Assembly (NCBI GenBank): GCA_030725785.1
Contig: JANRFB010000044.1
Coordinates: 1-56,025, forward strand
DNA length: 56,025 nt
From: Solirubrobacteraceae bacterium
Lineage (GTDB): Bacteria; Actinomycetota; Thermoleophilia; Solirubrobacterales; Solirubrobacteraceae
Direction: 5' to 3'
Shown: piece after piece, positions 21,676 through 30,649 of the stretch
Layout of the letters: every line of letters begins with the position of its first letter
Position numbering within the stretch: the first letter of the stretch is position 1
Made by a program: the position numbers and the translations under genes
The notes under the pieces: generated by a model
What the model was told of the DNA's origin: nothing
The model's input: the letters and a program-made list of their open reading frames with translations, nothing else
Database searches by the model: none

Positions 21676-22980
21676 GTGTCGGTGGAACCAATCACTCCAA
21701 TCACTAGCGAGCAGGTGAGACTGTTCGGCAATCAGCTGCTCATTGACGGCCTAGCGGTCGACGACGACACCACGATTGCGCTCGCGCGTGAGCGCGAGGC
21801 GGCCGGCGAGAGCCTCGATCAGCTTGTCAGCCAAGCAATTGAGATTGGCGCGCGAATTCTGCAGCGTGAGCAGACGGCTTCAGACACGGAATTCGTCAAG
21901 GCCGAGTTTGAGCGCCAAGCCCACGAGGTTGAACAACAGTTCAACGAGAGTGCTCTGAAGGTCACCGAAGGCTTCAAAGAGAAGATCGACGCGACCTTCG
22001 ATGCCGACGCAGGCCTGCTGCCGAAACTGCTTGATCAACACTTCGGCGCGAACTCGAGTAGCGCCGTTCAAAACCAGGTCAAGGCGCTCGTCGAGGAGAT
22101 GCTGCGGACACATCGCGAAGCGCTGACAAAACAGTTCACCGCCGATGACGAGACCAACCCACTGATTCAGTTCCAAAAACTGACGACAGAGATCATTAAG
22201 CAGGCCTCCGACCAGCAGGCCAAACAGCTGCTCGAGATGAACCGCACGATCACCGAGATGCAGAAGTCGATCGCCGGTTCCGAGGCTGAGGCCGAGGGCG
22301 CGGAGAAGCTTGCTGAAGCCGAGGCGCGCGGCACCGCAAAGGGCCGCAGCTATGAAGAGCAGGTTGCCGACGCGATCGCGGTAATTGCCCAAGGTCGCGG
22401 CGACAGCTCTGAGGCCGTCGGCGAAAAGACCGAGGGTGGCGGCAAGAAGGGCGACGTCGTCGTCGAGATTGAGGCCCAGAGCGGGCCGGCCCGGGGCCGC
22501 ATTGCTTTCGAAGCGAAGAACTCGCGCCTCAGCCGCAACGAGGCGATCGTGACACTCGACGAAGCTCGCGCTCAGCGCAGCGCCGGATACGGAGTTCTTG
22601 TCGTGCCGAGCGACGCTCAGGCGCCTGCCAAGTTCAGCCCGCTGGAGGAGCTCCACGGCAACAAGATCGTCGTGACCTTCGATCCTGAGAGCGATTCGAC
22701 GCTAGTTCTTGAAACCGGCTACCTGCTCGCGCGGGCGCGGATTCTGATGGCTAGCCCTGAAGGCGATGAGATCGACGGCGTCGCCGTAAGGCAGGCCGCC
22801 GGCCGCGCGCTCGACCTACTGAAGAAGGTTTCCGGAATCAAGCGATCTCTGACCACTGCCAGCAACCAGATACTTGCTACTTCAGAGAGCGTTGACGAGC
22901 TTGCTAACTCGGTTCGCGAGCAGCTCGACGAGATTGCCGCGCTGACGAACCCTTCAAGCAGCGAAGACGAACAGCTCTAG
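21676..22980 (+). CDS. Coiled-coil protein with PD-(D/E)XK-like C-terminal domain
   Basis: A 434-residue protein that I cannot assign to a named gene. Residues 35-215 are helical and Gln/Glu/Lys-rich, very likely coiled coil. Residues 223-345 look like a restriction-endonuclease fold: GRSYEEQV (E227/E228), GD at 259-260 (GGKKGDVVVEIEA) and FEAKN with E279-x-K281, then VLVVPS. This E...GD...ExK order recalls the DUF2130 and RmuC coiled-coil nucleases. Residues 370-425 are helical again. GTG 21676 is preferred; the frame stays open upstream, but those residues are antisense to the divergent ligase gene. It ends 1 bp from a SepIVA-like gene. Nuclease activity is inferred. Confidence 0.78.
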   Translation: MSVEPITPITSEQVRLFGNQLLIDGLAVDDDTTIALAREREAAGESLDQLVSQAIEIGARILQREQTASDTEFVKAEFERQAHEVEQQFNESALKVTEGFKEKIDATFDADAGLLPKLLDQHFGANSSSAVQNQVKALVEEMLRTHREALTKQFTADDETNPLIQFQKLTTEIIKQASDQQAKQLLEMNRTITEMQKSIAGSEAEAEGAEKLAEAEARGTAKGRSYEEQVADAIAVIAQGRGDSSEAVGEKTEGGGKKGDVVVEIEAQSGPARGRIAFEAKNSRLSRNEAIVTLDEARAQRSAGYGVLVVPSDAQAPAKFSPLEELHGNKIVVTFDPESDSTLVLETGYLLARARILMASPEGDEIDGVAVRQAAGRALDLLKKVSGIKRSLTTASNQILATSESVDELANSVREQLDEIAALTNPSSSEDEQL

Positions 22981-22981
22981 A

Positions 22982-23449
22982 TCAGCGGCTGTCGGATGCT
23001 TCGTCGTCTGCGCCCGCGAGCCGGTCGCGACCGCGTTGCACGGCGGAGATGAACTTCGAAAGGTTGGTTTCGAGCGTGCCAAGGATTTCGTCGGCGTAAT
23101 CCTCGGCGCCAAGGCGAATCTCGCGCTCGCGGACCTTCGCCTCTTCGATGATGTCGTCGGCGCCGCGCTCTGCTTCGCGCGTTACGGCCTCACCAGCTAT
23201 TAGCTGCGCCTGCTTCTCGTGACCTTCCTTGATCACGCGCTCCGCTTCGCGCTTGGCTTCTGCAAGCATCTCTTGGCGTTCCTTGACGATCCAGCGAGCC
23301 TGCTTGATCTCTTCCGGGATCGTGGCGCGCATCTGATCGAGGATGTCGTAGATCTCCTCTTTGTCCACGCGCACCTGGTCGGTGAGGGGCACCGGCTTGG
23401 CGTTGTGGATCAGATCATCAAGTTTGTCGATTAGTACGAGAACGTCCAT
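22982..23449 (-). CDS. DivIVA-like coiled-coil protein, SepIVA-like
   Basis: A 155-residue, strongly charged helical protein. Its N-terminus (VLIDKLDDLIHNAKPVPLT) and the block IYDILDQMRATIPEEIKQAR with ERQEMLAEAK resemble mycobacterial SepIVA (Rv2927c), as does the C-terminal ISAVQRGRDRL. SepIVA organises cell elongation and division and is a DivIVA-domain protein. The family call is from remembered sequence similarity. The central repeat region is shorter than in mycobacteria. An AAAGG Shine-Dalgarno precedes the ATG; it follows coaD by 16 bp and likely shares its operon. Confidence 0.75.
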   Translation of the reverse strand: MDVLVLIDKLDDLIHNAKPVPLTDQVRVDKEEIYDILDQMRATIPEEIKQARWIVKERQEMLAEAKREAERVIKEGHEKQAQLIAGEAVTREAERGADDIIEEAKVREREIRLGAEDYADEILGTLETNLSKFISAVQRGRDRLAGADDEASDSR

Positions 23450-23465
23450 AGCACGGTGCCTTTCG

Positions 23466-23963
23466 CTAGCGAGCGAGTTCTTCCTTCAGTCGGGCTGCAA
23501 CTTTTGGTGTGACCAGCTCGTCAATAGTTCCACCAAAGATCGCCAGTTCCTTGATTCCGCTTGAGCTGATGAAGCTGAACTGCGGGCTGGCCATCATGTA
23601 GAGCGACTCTACATCGGGGGCCTGTTGGCGATTGAGTTGATTCATTTCGGTTTCGTACTCGAAGTCTGAAATCGCACGAAGTCCCTTGACGATTGTCTTT
23701 GCGCCGATCTCGCGCGCGAAGTCGACGATCAGCGTGTCGAAGGGCGCGGCACGAACAGTTGAAAGTTCGGAGGTTGCATCTTCAATAAAGGCGAGCCTCT
23801 CGTCAAGGCTGAAAAGAGTTGACCCCTTACGCACCGGATGATTGACGACGGCAACAACAACCTCGTCGAAGATTTCGGCGGCGCGAGCGATCACGTCGAC
23901 GTGGCCTCGCGTGATCGGGTCATAGGAGCCTGGGCAAACTGCGATCTTCTTTGAGTTGGTCAT
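23466..23963 (-). CDS. coaD: Phosphopantetheine adenylyltransferase
   Basis: A 165-residue nucleotidyltransferase for the fourth step of CoA synthesis. GSYDPITRGHVDVI holds the T/HxGH motif, KGLRAISDFEYETEMNQLNR is the substrate loop, and SFISSSGIKELA is the second nucleotide motif. The ATG overlaps the rsmD stop by 4 bases, the common rsmD-coaD pair. Confidence 0.97.
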   Translation of the reverse strand: MTNSKKIAVCPGSYDPITRGHVDVIARAAEIFDEVVVAVVNHPVRKGSTLFSLDERLAFIEDATSELSTVRAAPFDTLIVDFAREIGAKTIVKGLRAISDFEYETEMNQLNRQQAPDVESLYMMASPQFSFISSSGIKELAIFGGTIDELVTPKVAARLKEELAR

Positions 23964-24499
23964 TGTTTGTGGATTCGTATCAGGGTGTCGCCGTAGCGGC
24001 GTTCGTCGATCATCGGTATTTCAAGTTCAAACGGCTGACGCCGGTCGCTTTCGGTCACCACTCTCGCATCTGGCGCGAGAATTGCCCCGATCAGCTTCGC
24101 AGCATCGTTGCCAAGCATCGCAGGCTGACGGTACGGAGGGTCTAGAAAGATTAGATCGTATTCCTCAGCGGCCTTGGCTGCCTGCTCCAGCGCCTTCTGC
24201 GCATTGCCGCGAATTAGTCTTGCCCGGGGCTCAGTCAGACCAAGCGAAGCTAGATTCGCCGCGATCACCTTGGCTGCGCCGCGGTCTCGCTCAACCAGGA
24301 CTGCGCTTGCGCCGCCACGTGAGAGCGCCTCGATCGCCAGCGCGCCCGAGCCGGCGAAAAGATCGAGCACGGTGAGCCCTTCGATCGGGCCGAGAGTCGC
24401 GAAGAGTGATTCGCGCACGCGGTCACTGGTTGGGCGCGTGACCGAGCTGGGCGGCGACGACAGCTTGCGGCCCCCGAATGCCCCTGCAACGACGCGCAT
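23960..24499 (-). CDS. rsmD: 16S rRNA m2G966 methyltransferase RsmD
   Basis: A 179-residue Rossmann methyltransferase that modifies G966 of 16S rRNA. Start MRVVAGAFGGRKL and PTSDRVRESLFATL are family signatures; the SAM loop is VLDLFAGSGALAIEAL and the catalytic motif is LIFLDPPYRQP. The ATG shares a base with the recG stop (TGATG), indicating coupling. Confidence 0.95.
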   Translation of the reverse strand: MRVVAGAFGGRKLSSPPSSVTRPTSDRVRESLFATLGPIEGLTVLDLFAGSGALAIEALSRGGASAVLVERDRGAAKVIAANLASLGLTEPRARLIRGNAQKALEQAAKAAEEYDLIFLDPPYRQPAMLGNDAAKLIGAILAPDARVVTESDRRQPFELEIPMIDERRYGDTLIRIHKQ

Positions 24500-26643
24500 C
24501 AGGCTGGAATCGTTGCCGCCAACAACGATCCTCTCGCCCGCTCCAGCGCCTCGCGCAGCGGTACGTGCTCAGCAAGTTGCAACTCCGGGTCAGCCTCGAG
24601 GATGTCGCGGGCGCTGAGCCGGGCTCGCTCCAGCAGCTCTCCGTCTTCCGGCATCGAGGCGAACCGAAAAGCCGCCATGCCCGACTGGCGGGTGCCGGTC
24701 AGCTCGCCTTCGCCGCGAATCTGGAGATCAACCTCGGCCAACTTGAAGCCGTCGTTCCAGGTAGAGAAAGCTGCCAGCCGTTCTGATTCTTTCGGCCCAA
24801 AGCAGATACAGACCGATGCGTGCTCTCCGCGGCCGATACGCCCACGCAGCTGATGCAGTTGGGAGAGGCCGTAACGCTCCGCGTTCTCGATGAGCATCAC
24901 GGTTGCGTTTGGAACATCGACCCCGACTTCGATCACTGTTGTCGCGACGAGTACGTCGACCTCACCGGCTTTGAAGCTGCGCATCGCCTCGGCTTTCTGC
25001 GCCGACGGCATCTGGCCGTGGATCAGAGCGACGCTGAAATCGGCGAACTCGTCGGCGCTGAGCCGTTCGTACTCAGCGCTTGCGGCGCGCGCAGCGAGCG
25101 CCTCGGATTCCTCGACCAGCGGACAAACCACGTAGGCCTGGCGGCCCTCCCGCAGCTCCTCTCGGATCCGCTCATAAGCCCGGGCGCGGTCGCGCTCCCC
25201 GGAGGCAAGGTGGGTGGCGATCGGCTGGCGCCCTTTAGGCAGTTCGCGGAGCTCAGTTACATCAAGATCGCCGTAGCCAAGCAGTGCAAGCGTCCGTGGA
25301 ATCGGCGTCGCCGTCATGTGCAGCACGTGAGGAGCGGCGGCACCTGCAGACCCCACCGCCTTTGCGGCCTTCGCGTCGAGAGCGGTCCTCTGACGGACGC
25401 CAAAGCGGTGCTGCTCATCGACAACAACAACGGCAAGCCGTTTGAAGAGCACGTCGTCTTCGATTAGGGCGTGGGTTCCAACGATTATCCCAAGCTCACC
25501 TGAATCCAACTTGCCCAGCAGATCGCGACGCCTGGCGGCCGGCGTTGATCCGGTCAGCAGCGCAATCGGAACTGCCTGCCCTGGCATCAGCTCCGCCAGC
25601 GTGGCAAAGTGCTGGTTGGCAAGCGTCTCAGTTGGTGCCATCAGCGCGGCTTGGTACCCGTTGGCGACTGCGCGCAACATCGCCGCGAGCGCAACGACCG
25701 TTTTTCCGGAGCCGACCTCCCCCATCAGCAGGCGCTGCATTGGGTGCCCCCGCTCAATATCGCCCAGCACCACAGCCACGGCGCGCTCTTGGTCTCCCGT
25801 TAGCTCAAACGGGAGCTGCTCCGCAATCCACTCGTTGACTAGGTCGACTTCGCCAGCCGCCGAGCCCTCTGGAAGCTGAGGCGCTTTGACCTCTTCTGCG
25901 CGGCGGGCGCGGCGGCGCAAGAGATCTAGCTGTACGTAGAGCAGCTCATCGAAAGCGAGCCGCTGGCGCGCGGGTTCGAGCTGCCCAGCGTGACCGGCCA
26001 AGAGCGCCGATGGCATGTCGGGCAAGCGATGACGCGCGCGCAGCCGGCCCGGCAGCGGGTCGGGGGCAAGCCGCGCAGCGTCAAGGTGTTCACGAACGAC
26101 AGCCAGGATCTGCGTCGACGAGAGGCCCTCTGCGGCGGGGTAGTGGGCGACGTCATCACCGGCGCCGATCTCGTCGGCGGTCGGGGCGTGCGAGCTGACG
26201 CGGAAGCGGTTTCGTGCCTCGTAGCTGCCGTGCAGCACCAACCTTGTGCCTGGCGGATACTTCTTCACCAGCCAGGGCTGATTGAAGAAGGTGACCTGAA
26301 GCGGGCCGGTTTCGTCGAAGACAAGCGCCTCCACCAGCGGCCGCATTCCGCGCCTGCGGACGGGCCGCGAGCTGATCGAGCGGACTTCGACGACGATCGT
26401 TGCCTGCTCTCCCGGCACAAGCGCCGCGATTGTGCGCGCCTCACGCCGGTCACGTGGCAGGTGCTCAAGTAGTGCCCCGACCGTCGTGAGGCCAAGATGC
26501 TCTGCTCCCTCTTCAGCCTTACGGCCGCCAAACTTTGGCCGCTCGGCGAGCGCCTTCTCCGAAGGCCAGCGCAGCGGAGCGCCGATTAGCTGGTCGTGAT
26601 TCAACGGCGCGCCGTCGCCTAGTCCGCGAGGGCTCTTATCCAC
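24499..26643 (-). CDS. recG: ATP-dependent DNA helicase RecG
   Basis: A 714-residue helicase that remodels stalled forks and Holliday junctions. The N-terminal wedge/OB domain spans about residues 50-220 (GTRLVLHGSYEARNRFRV). Walker A is LLMGEVGSGKTVVAL, the DEQH box is VVVDEQHRFGVRQR, and motif III is LHMTATPIPRTLALLGYGD. Motifs V-VI include ATTVIEVGVDVPNATVM and QLRGRIGRGEHAS. The GTG start is 15 nt after fakA. Confidence 0.96.
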   Translation of the reverse strand: MDKSPRGLGDGAPLNHDQLIGAPLRWPSEKALAERPKFGGRKAEEGAEHLGLTTVGALLEHLPRDRREARTIAALVPGEQATIVVEVRSISSRPVRRRGMRPLVEALVFDETGPLQVTFFNQPWLVKKYPPGTRLVLHGSYEARNRFRVSSHAPTADEIGAGDDVAHYPAAEGLSSTQILAVVREHLDAARLAPDPLPGRLRARHRLPDMPSALLAGHAGQLEPARQRLAFDELLYVQLDLLRRRARRAEEVKAPQLPEGSAAGEVDLVNEWIAEQLPFELTGDQERAVAVVLGDIERGHPMQRLLMGEVGSGKTVVALAAMLRAVANGYQAALMAPTETLANQHFATLAELMPGQAVPIALLTGSTPAARRRDLLGKLDSGELGIIVGTHALIEDDVLFKRLAVVVVDEQHRFGVRQRTALDAKAAKAVGSAGAAAPHVLHMTATPIPRTLALLGYGDLDVTELRELPKGRQPIATHLASGERDRARAYERIREELREGRQAYVVCPLVEESEALAARAASAEYERLSADEFADFSVALIHGQMPSAQKAEAMRSFKAGEVDVLVATTVIEVGVDVPNATVMLIENAERYGLSQLHQLRGRIGRGEHASVCICFGPKESERLAAFSTWNDGFKLAEVDLQIRGEGELTGTRQSGMAAFRFASMPEDGELLERARLSARDILEADPELQLAEHVPLREALERARGSLLAATIPA

Positions 26644-26657
26644 GGGCTAATCGTCAA

Positions 26658-28325
26658 CTATTCAGCGGACAACAGCCACCAGCGGCTCGATTGGCCGCCC
26701 TCATACTGCTCAAGTTCGAGTGTTGCGGGGGCCAAGTTCCGGACACCCGCCCCATCGATTGGCGCTCCGACCCCGGCGATAACCGTAAGCAGTTCGCTCC
26801 CTTGCGCCAATGCATCGATGACCGCGCTAAGCGTCGCTTCCGGCTCACCCCAGGCGACTAGCTCCTCCCCGACATAACCGACCGCGTCACCTTCCGCAAA
26901 CCTCCCCTCGCCGTCAGCGCGAGCTGCTCGTGCGACGCTGCCGCTGCGAACGTCCACCAGTAGTGCGTCGATCTCGGCAGCATTCTCTGCCGCGGAACGC
27001 TCTGGGCGATAGGCCACGAGCGCCACGAGACCTGCCTGCATCTCGCTCGATTGGGCAACGTGAACGGCTCGCTCTGACATCTCGGCAGCCGCCTGGGCAG
27101 CCATGAAGACATTGCGGCTGTTAGGCAGCACAACGACCTCATCTGCAGGGACGCTGTGAATGCCGGCGAGGATTTCGTAGGTAGAAGGGTTGAGCGTTTC
27201 GCCGCCATCGAGGACGTGTGCTCCGAGAGAGCGGTAGAGCTGGGCGATCCCGTCACCGGCAACGATTGCCAATGTGCCGCAGCGAGAGCGGACTGCTGGT
27301 TCGCTGGCGAGCCGCTCCTCACGGTCAGCGATCTGCGCCGACATGTCGGCAACATCGAGCCGCGAAACCTGTCCGACCTCGGAGAAGAGCGCCGTCGCTG
27401 CAGCCGGTTCGTCGGTATGGACGTGGACGCGCAAAGTCACCTGGTCACCGACGACGAGCACCGAATCGCCGAGCTCCTCGAGCTCGGCGATGTACTGATC
27501 GGCAGTCGCCAGCCGATCCGCGGTTGTTGCCGTGACGGCAAAGTTGGTGCAGAAACGGAATGTTGAGGACTCATGTTGTGGCTCGCTCGAGCGCGCTGGC
27601 GCGACGTGATGAGCGACCGACAGGCCCTGCTCGCCTCGTAGCGCCGTGACGCAGCCCGCGAAGAGGACGACGACGCCATAGCCACCCGAATCGACTACTC
27701 CGGCCGCCTTCAAGACGGGAAGCAGCTCGGGACCTCTTCGCACCGACTCCTCCCCCGCGACCACGGCGATCTCGAGCAGCTCAGCGATTCTCGCGTTCTG
27801 CTGATCTGGCGTGGCGTCGCCCGACATCGGCGCGATCTGCTCCAACGCCGCTGTCACAGCTGTCGCCATGTCGGCCATCACTGTCAGGATTGTTCCCTCC
27901 GCTGGCTCGCGGACGGAGGCGTATGCCCGCTCCGCGGCGCGCTGCATCGCGAGCGCGATTAGGACTGGGTCCACCAGCACTCCGGGCCGCGAGATCAGCT
28001 CCTCGGCGGCGCCTCGAATCAGCTGCGAGAGGATCACACCGCTGTTGCCCCTGGCGCTGAGTAGCGCCGCACGAGCTACAAGATCGACAATTTCCTCACG
28101 GCCGATCTCATCGAGAGAGCGCTCGCCGGACTCTTCGGCGAGACGATCAAGCTCGGCAAGGCAGCCTTCGATCGTCAGCACCATGTTGTCGCCCGTGTCT
28201 CCGTCGGCGACCGGGAAGACGTTGAGGTCGTTGATTTCGGAGCGCCGCTCCTCAAGCGCGAGCAAGGCGCCGCCGAGGATTGCTCGGAAGCGCAGCAGGC
28301 TGGAGCTGGAATTCGATTGCGGCAC
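26658..28325 (-). CDS. fakA: DAK2/DegV-associated fatty acid kinase-like protein (FakA/YloV)
   Basis: A 555-residue member of the YloV/FakA family. The N-terminal DhaL-like kinase domain begins with NVFPVADGDTGDNMVLT and SARGNSGVILSQLIRG and includes the DSGGYGVVVLFAG segment (residues about 30-220). The C-terminal half binds a fatty-acid-carrying FakB (DegV) partner, which is not encoded here. FakA phosphorylates fatty acids for phospholipid synthesis. It lies between rpmB and recG, as in Firmicutes and actinobacteria. GTG start, with TAGGCT 10 nt upstream. Confidence 0.9.
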   Translation of the reverse strand: MPQSNSSSSLLRFRAILGGALLALEERRSEINDLNVFPVADGDTGDNMVLTIEGCLAELDRLAEESGERSLDEIGREEIVDLVARAALLSARGNSGVILSQLIRGAAEELISRPGVLVDPVLIALAMQRAAERAYASVREPAEGTILTVMADMATAVTAALEQIAPMSGDATPDQQNARIAELLEIAVVAGEESVRRGPELLPVLKAAGVVDSGGYGVVVLFAGCVTALRGEQGLSVAHHVAPARSSEPQHESSTFRFCTNFAVTATTADRLATADQYIAELEELGDSVLVVGDQVTLRVHVHTDEPAAATALFSEVGQVSRLDVADMSAQIADREERLASEPAVRSRCGTLAIVAGDGIAQLYRSLGAHVLDGGETLNPSTYEILAGIHSVPADEVVVLPNSRNVFMAAQAAAEMSERAVHVAQSSEMQAGLVALVAYRPERSAAENAAEIDALLVDVRSGSVARAARADGEGRFAEGDAVGYVGEELVAWGEPEATLSAVIDALAQGSELLTVIAGVGAPIDGAGVRNLAPATLELEQYEGGQSSRWWLLSAE

Positions 28326-28335
28326 TACGCCGCAG

Positions 28336-28341
28336 AGCCTA
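28336..28341 (-). promoter_or_regulatory. Possible internal -10 (TAGGCT) for fakA-recG
   Basis: TAGGCT spans the rpmB stop codon and lies 10 nt before the fakA GTG at 28325. It could drive fakA apart from rpmB; read-through is also possible. Confidence 0.3.
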
Positions 28342-28530
28342 AAGGGCCTTCTGGACCTTATCGGCCTTCAGGCAGCGCGTACAGACGTATTCGCGGCGAG
28401 GTGCACCCTCGACGACGATCCGCACCTTCTGCAAGTTCGGGTTAAAACGACGGCGAGTAGCAACCATCGAGTGGCTTCGGCTGTTGCCGAATGCCGGTCC
28501 CTTGTTGCAGCTGAAACATACCTTGGCCAT
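28339..28530 (-). CDS. rpmB: Ribosomal protein L28 (zinc-binding form)
   Basis: A 63-residue L28 with two Cys pairs (VCFSCNKG at the start, YVCTRCLK near the end), the zinc-binding C+ form. SRSHSMVATRRRFNPNLQKV is the family core. A TACACT box lies 10 nt upstream of the ATG. Confidence 0.96.
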   Translation of the reverse strand: MAKVCFSCNKGPAFGNSRSHSMVATRRRFNPNLQKVRIVVEGAPRREYVCTRCLKADKVQKAL

Positions 28531-28540
28531 TGCGTTGCGG

Positions 28541-28546
28541 AGTGTA
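28541..28546 (-). promoter_or_regulatory. Likely -10 (TACACT) for rpmB
   Basis: CCGC-TACACT on the minus strand, 10 nt before ATG 28530, overlapping the 3' end of the upstream small membrane protein gene region. Confidence 0.45.
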
Positions 28547-28550
28547 GCGG

Positions 28551-28874
28551 TCAGCTCGCAGGTTCCGAGTCACGCTGAGGCGTTGGAGGACGATGCGGCG
28601 CACGGCGCGGAGCGCTAAAAGCACCGCCAATAGCACGCGGGCCACGCAGACGGACGGAGCTTTGCTGCGCGTCCGGTAGAGGAATTCCACTACCACCCGG
28701 GCCGCCTGTCGGCCGGCCATCGGGGCCGCCACCAGAACCGCCGTCGCTATCCCACCAGTCGCGGAGATCTTGCGGGCGGGCACCACCCAAGCGGATTAGC
28801 ATCACGACCAGAATCGCAGCCGCGCCGACGTGCGAAAGTCCGGTTATTAATAGGGCGATTGTCTGTCCGCTCAT
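28551..28874 (-). CDS. Small single-pass membrane protein, uncharacterised
   Basis: A 107-residue protein with one membrane segment (about residues 5-26, IALLITGLSHVGAAAILVVM) followed by a Gly/Pro/Arg-rich, probably disordered tail. I recognise no family. It lies between ribH and rpmB. The frame is open further upstream, but the ATG at 28874 is preferred because it begins the membrane segment and has TAAGCT 8 nt before it. Confidence 0.6.
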   Translation of the reverse strand: MSGQTIALLITGLSHVGAAAILVVMLIRLGGARPQDLRDWWDSDGGSGGGPDGRPTGGPGGSGIPLPDAQQSSVRLRGPRAIGGAFSAPRRAPHRPPTPQRDSEPAS

Positions 28875-28882
28875 TGCCGTCA

Positions 28883-28888
28883 AGCTTA
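28883..28888 (-). promoter_or_regulatory. Leaderless -10 (TAAGCT) for the small membrane protein
   Basis: TCGC-TAAGCT on the minus strand, 8 nt before ATG 28874. Confidence 0.5.
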
Positions 28889-28920
28889 GCGACGCTCGCC
28901 GCTGCCTGCCAGTGCGGCCG

Positions 28921-29355
28921 CTACTTGGCTGCGAGCTGCGAACGGATGCGCTGCAAGGCCAGCAACGCGTTGGCGGCGTTGCGACCCGCGTCGCGAACCC
29001 CGCCACCGGAGCGCTCGAGCGCTTGATCGAGAGTGTCGACGGTCAGCACGCCAAATGAGCAGGGCACACCGGTATCCAGCGAGACGCTCTGGATTCCACG
29101 CGCGGATTCGGCGCAAACGTAGTCGTAATGGTCTGTCTCGCCCCTGATCACGGCACCAAGACAGGCGACTCCGGCAAAGCGACCGGACTGAGCGCAAAGC
29201 TTCGCCGCTGCCGGCAGTTCGAAGGCCCCCGGCACTTCAAAGCACTCGGCCGATTCACATCCGGCCTCCGCAAACGCGGCCTGCGCGCTCGAGGTCAGAC
29301 GCTCGGCTAATTCGGAATAGAACTGAGCGCAAACGATTGCATAGCGCTCACTCAT
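28921..29355 (-). CDS. ribH: 6,7-dimethyl-8-ribityllumazine synthase
   Basis: A 144-residue lumazine synthase, which condenses the RibD product with the RibB product; it forms large capsid-like or pentameric assemblies. Signature segments are VPGAFELPAAA, GAVIRGETDHYDYVCAESARG and DTGVPCSFGVLTVDTLDQA. The ATG at 29355 overlaps the ribBA stop by 8 bases; an upstream in-frame start at 29373 is less likely. Last of four rib genes. Confidence 0.96.
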   Translation of the reverse strand: MSERYAIVCAQFYSELAERLTSSAQAAFAEAGCESAECFEVPGAFELPAAAKLCAQSGRFAGVACLGAVIRGETDHYDYVCAESARGIQSVSLDTGVPCSFGVLTVDTLDQALERSGGGVRDAGRNAANALLALQRIRSQLAAK

Positions 29356-30649
29356 CGCCGACTTCCTCCGCACTTCTGTCCTGTTCGCGCTCGGCGTGAA
29401 TCATCTCCTCGTCGAGATTGAGTCCTTGGTGATGGAGCGTGTGGCCCATCCGCCGCCGCTTCGTATCGAGGTACCCCTCATTGTGAGCGTTCGAAGCAGG
29501 TTGGATCGGCAGCTGCTCACTTACAGATAGGCCGTAGCCCTCAAGGCCGTGGATCTTCTTCGGGTTGTTAGTGAGGATGCGGATCGAACTGAGCCCGAGG
29601 TCGACAAGAATCTGCGCGCCGATTCCATAGTCGCGAAGGTCGGCTGGTAGACCGAGCTTGAGGTTGGCGTCGACCGTGTCGTAGCCCTCCTCCTGCAGTT
29701 TGTAGGCCTTCAGCTTGTTGAGAAGTCCTATCCCCCTTCCCTCTTGTGCGAGGTAGAGCAAGACTCCCTGACCCTCCTCTTCAATCACGGCCAACGCGGC
29801 TTCTAACTGATCGCCGCAGTCGCAGCGGAGAGAATGGAAAACATCGCCGGTCAAGCATTCAGAGTGGACGCGAACGACTACGTCCTGCTTACCATCGACG
29901 TCGCCCTTGACCAGTGCAACGTGGTGTTTGTCATCTACGAGCGAGCGGTAACCGAAGACTGTGAAGTCGCCAAAGGCGGTCGGCATTGTCGTCGATACGA
30001 CGCGCTCAACAAGCTTGTCATTCTTGCGCCTATAAGCGATCAGGTCGGCGATCGTCAGCATCTTCAGTTGATGAACTTCGCAGTAGCTCTTGAGGTCATC
30101 AACGCGGGCCATCGAGCCGTCGTCGTTCATGATTTCGCAGATCACGCCGGCCGGCGTGCAGCCAGCAAGGCGCGCTAGATCAATGCTTGCCTCAGTGTGG
30201 CCCGTGCGCTCAAGAACGCCACCAGGCTTCGCTTTAAGTGGGTTCACGTGCCCGCCCTTGACGATTGCTTCCGGGCCGTTGGACGGGTCACTGGCAACGC
30301 GGATCGTCTGCGCACGGTCGGCGGCGCTGATTCCCGTTGTGACCCCCTCGCGAGCTTCGATCGTGACCGTGAACGGTGTCTCGTAAGGCGTCTCATTCTT
30401 TGCCGTCATCAGCTCAAGGTCGAGCTCGGCGCAGCGATCTGGCGTCAGCGCCAGGCAGATCCAGCCGCGAGCATTCTTGGCCATAAAGTTGATCGCCTCT
30501 GGCGTAACGTGCTCAGCCGCCATCACGAGGTCGCCCTCGTTCTCGCGGTCCTCGTCATCGATGACGACGATCATCTTGCCGGCAGCAATGTCGGCCAGCG
30601 CCTCATCGACGGTCGCGAAGCGGTAATCGGTTTCGGCGGAATTGGTCAT
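29348..30649 (-). CDS. ribBA: Bifunctional DHBP synthase / GTP cyclohydrolase II
   Basis: A 433-residue fusion. The N-terminal RibB half (residues about 10-210) has DDEDRENEGDLVMAAEHV and RTGHTEASIDLARLAG. The C-terminal RibA half (about 215-420) has the zinc ligands in HSECLTGDVFHSLRCDCGDQL and the YLAQEGRGIGL motif. It makes both starting compounds of riboflavin synthesis. The ATG overlaps the ribE stop by 4 bases. Confidence 0.97.
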   Translation of the reverse strand: MTNSAETDYRFATVDEALADIAAGKMIVVIDDEDRENEGDLVMAAEHVTPEAINFMAKNARGWICLALTPDRCAELDLELMTAKNETPYETPFTVTIEAREGVTTGISAADRAQTIRVASDPSNGPEAIVKGGHVNPLKAKPGGVLERTGHTEASIDLARLAGCTPAGVICEIMNDDGSMARVDDLKSYCEVHQLKMLTIADLIAYRRKNDKLVERVVSTTMPTAFGDFTVFGYRSLVDDKHHVALVKGDVDGKQDVVVRVHSECLTGDVFHSLRCDCGDQLEAALAVIEEEGQGVLLYLAQEGRGIGLLNKLKAYKLQEEGYDTVDANLKLGLPADLRDYGIGAQILVDLGLSSIRILTNNPKKIHGLEGYGLSVSEQLPIQPASNAHNEGYLDTKRRRMGHTLHHQGLNLDEEMIHAEREQDRSAEEVGDE

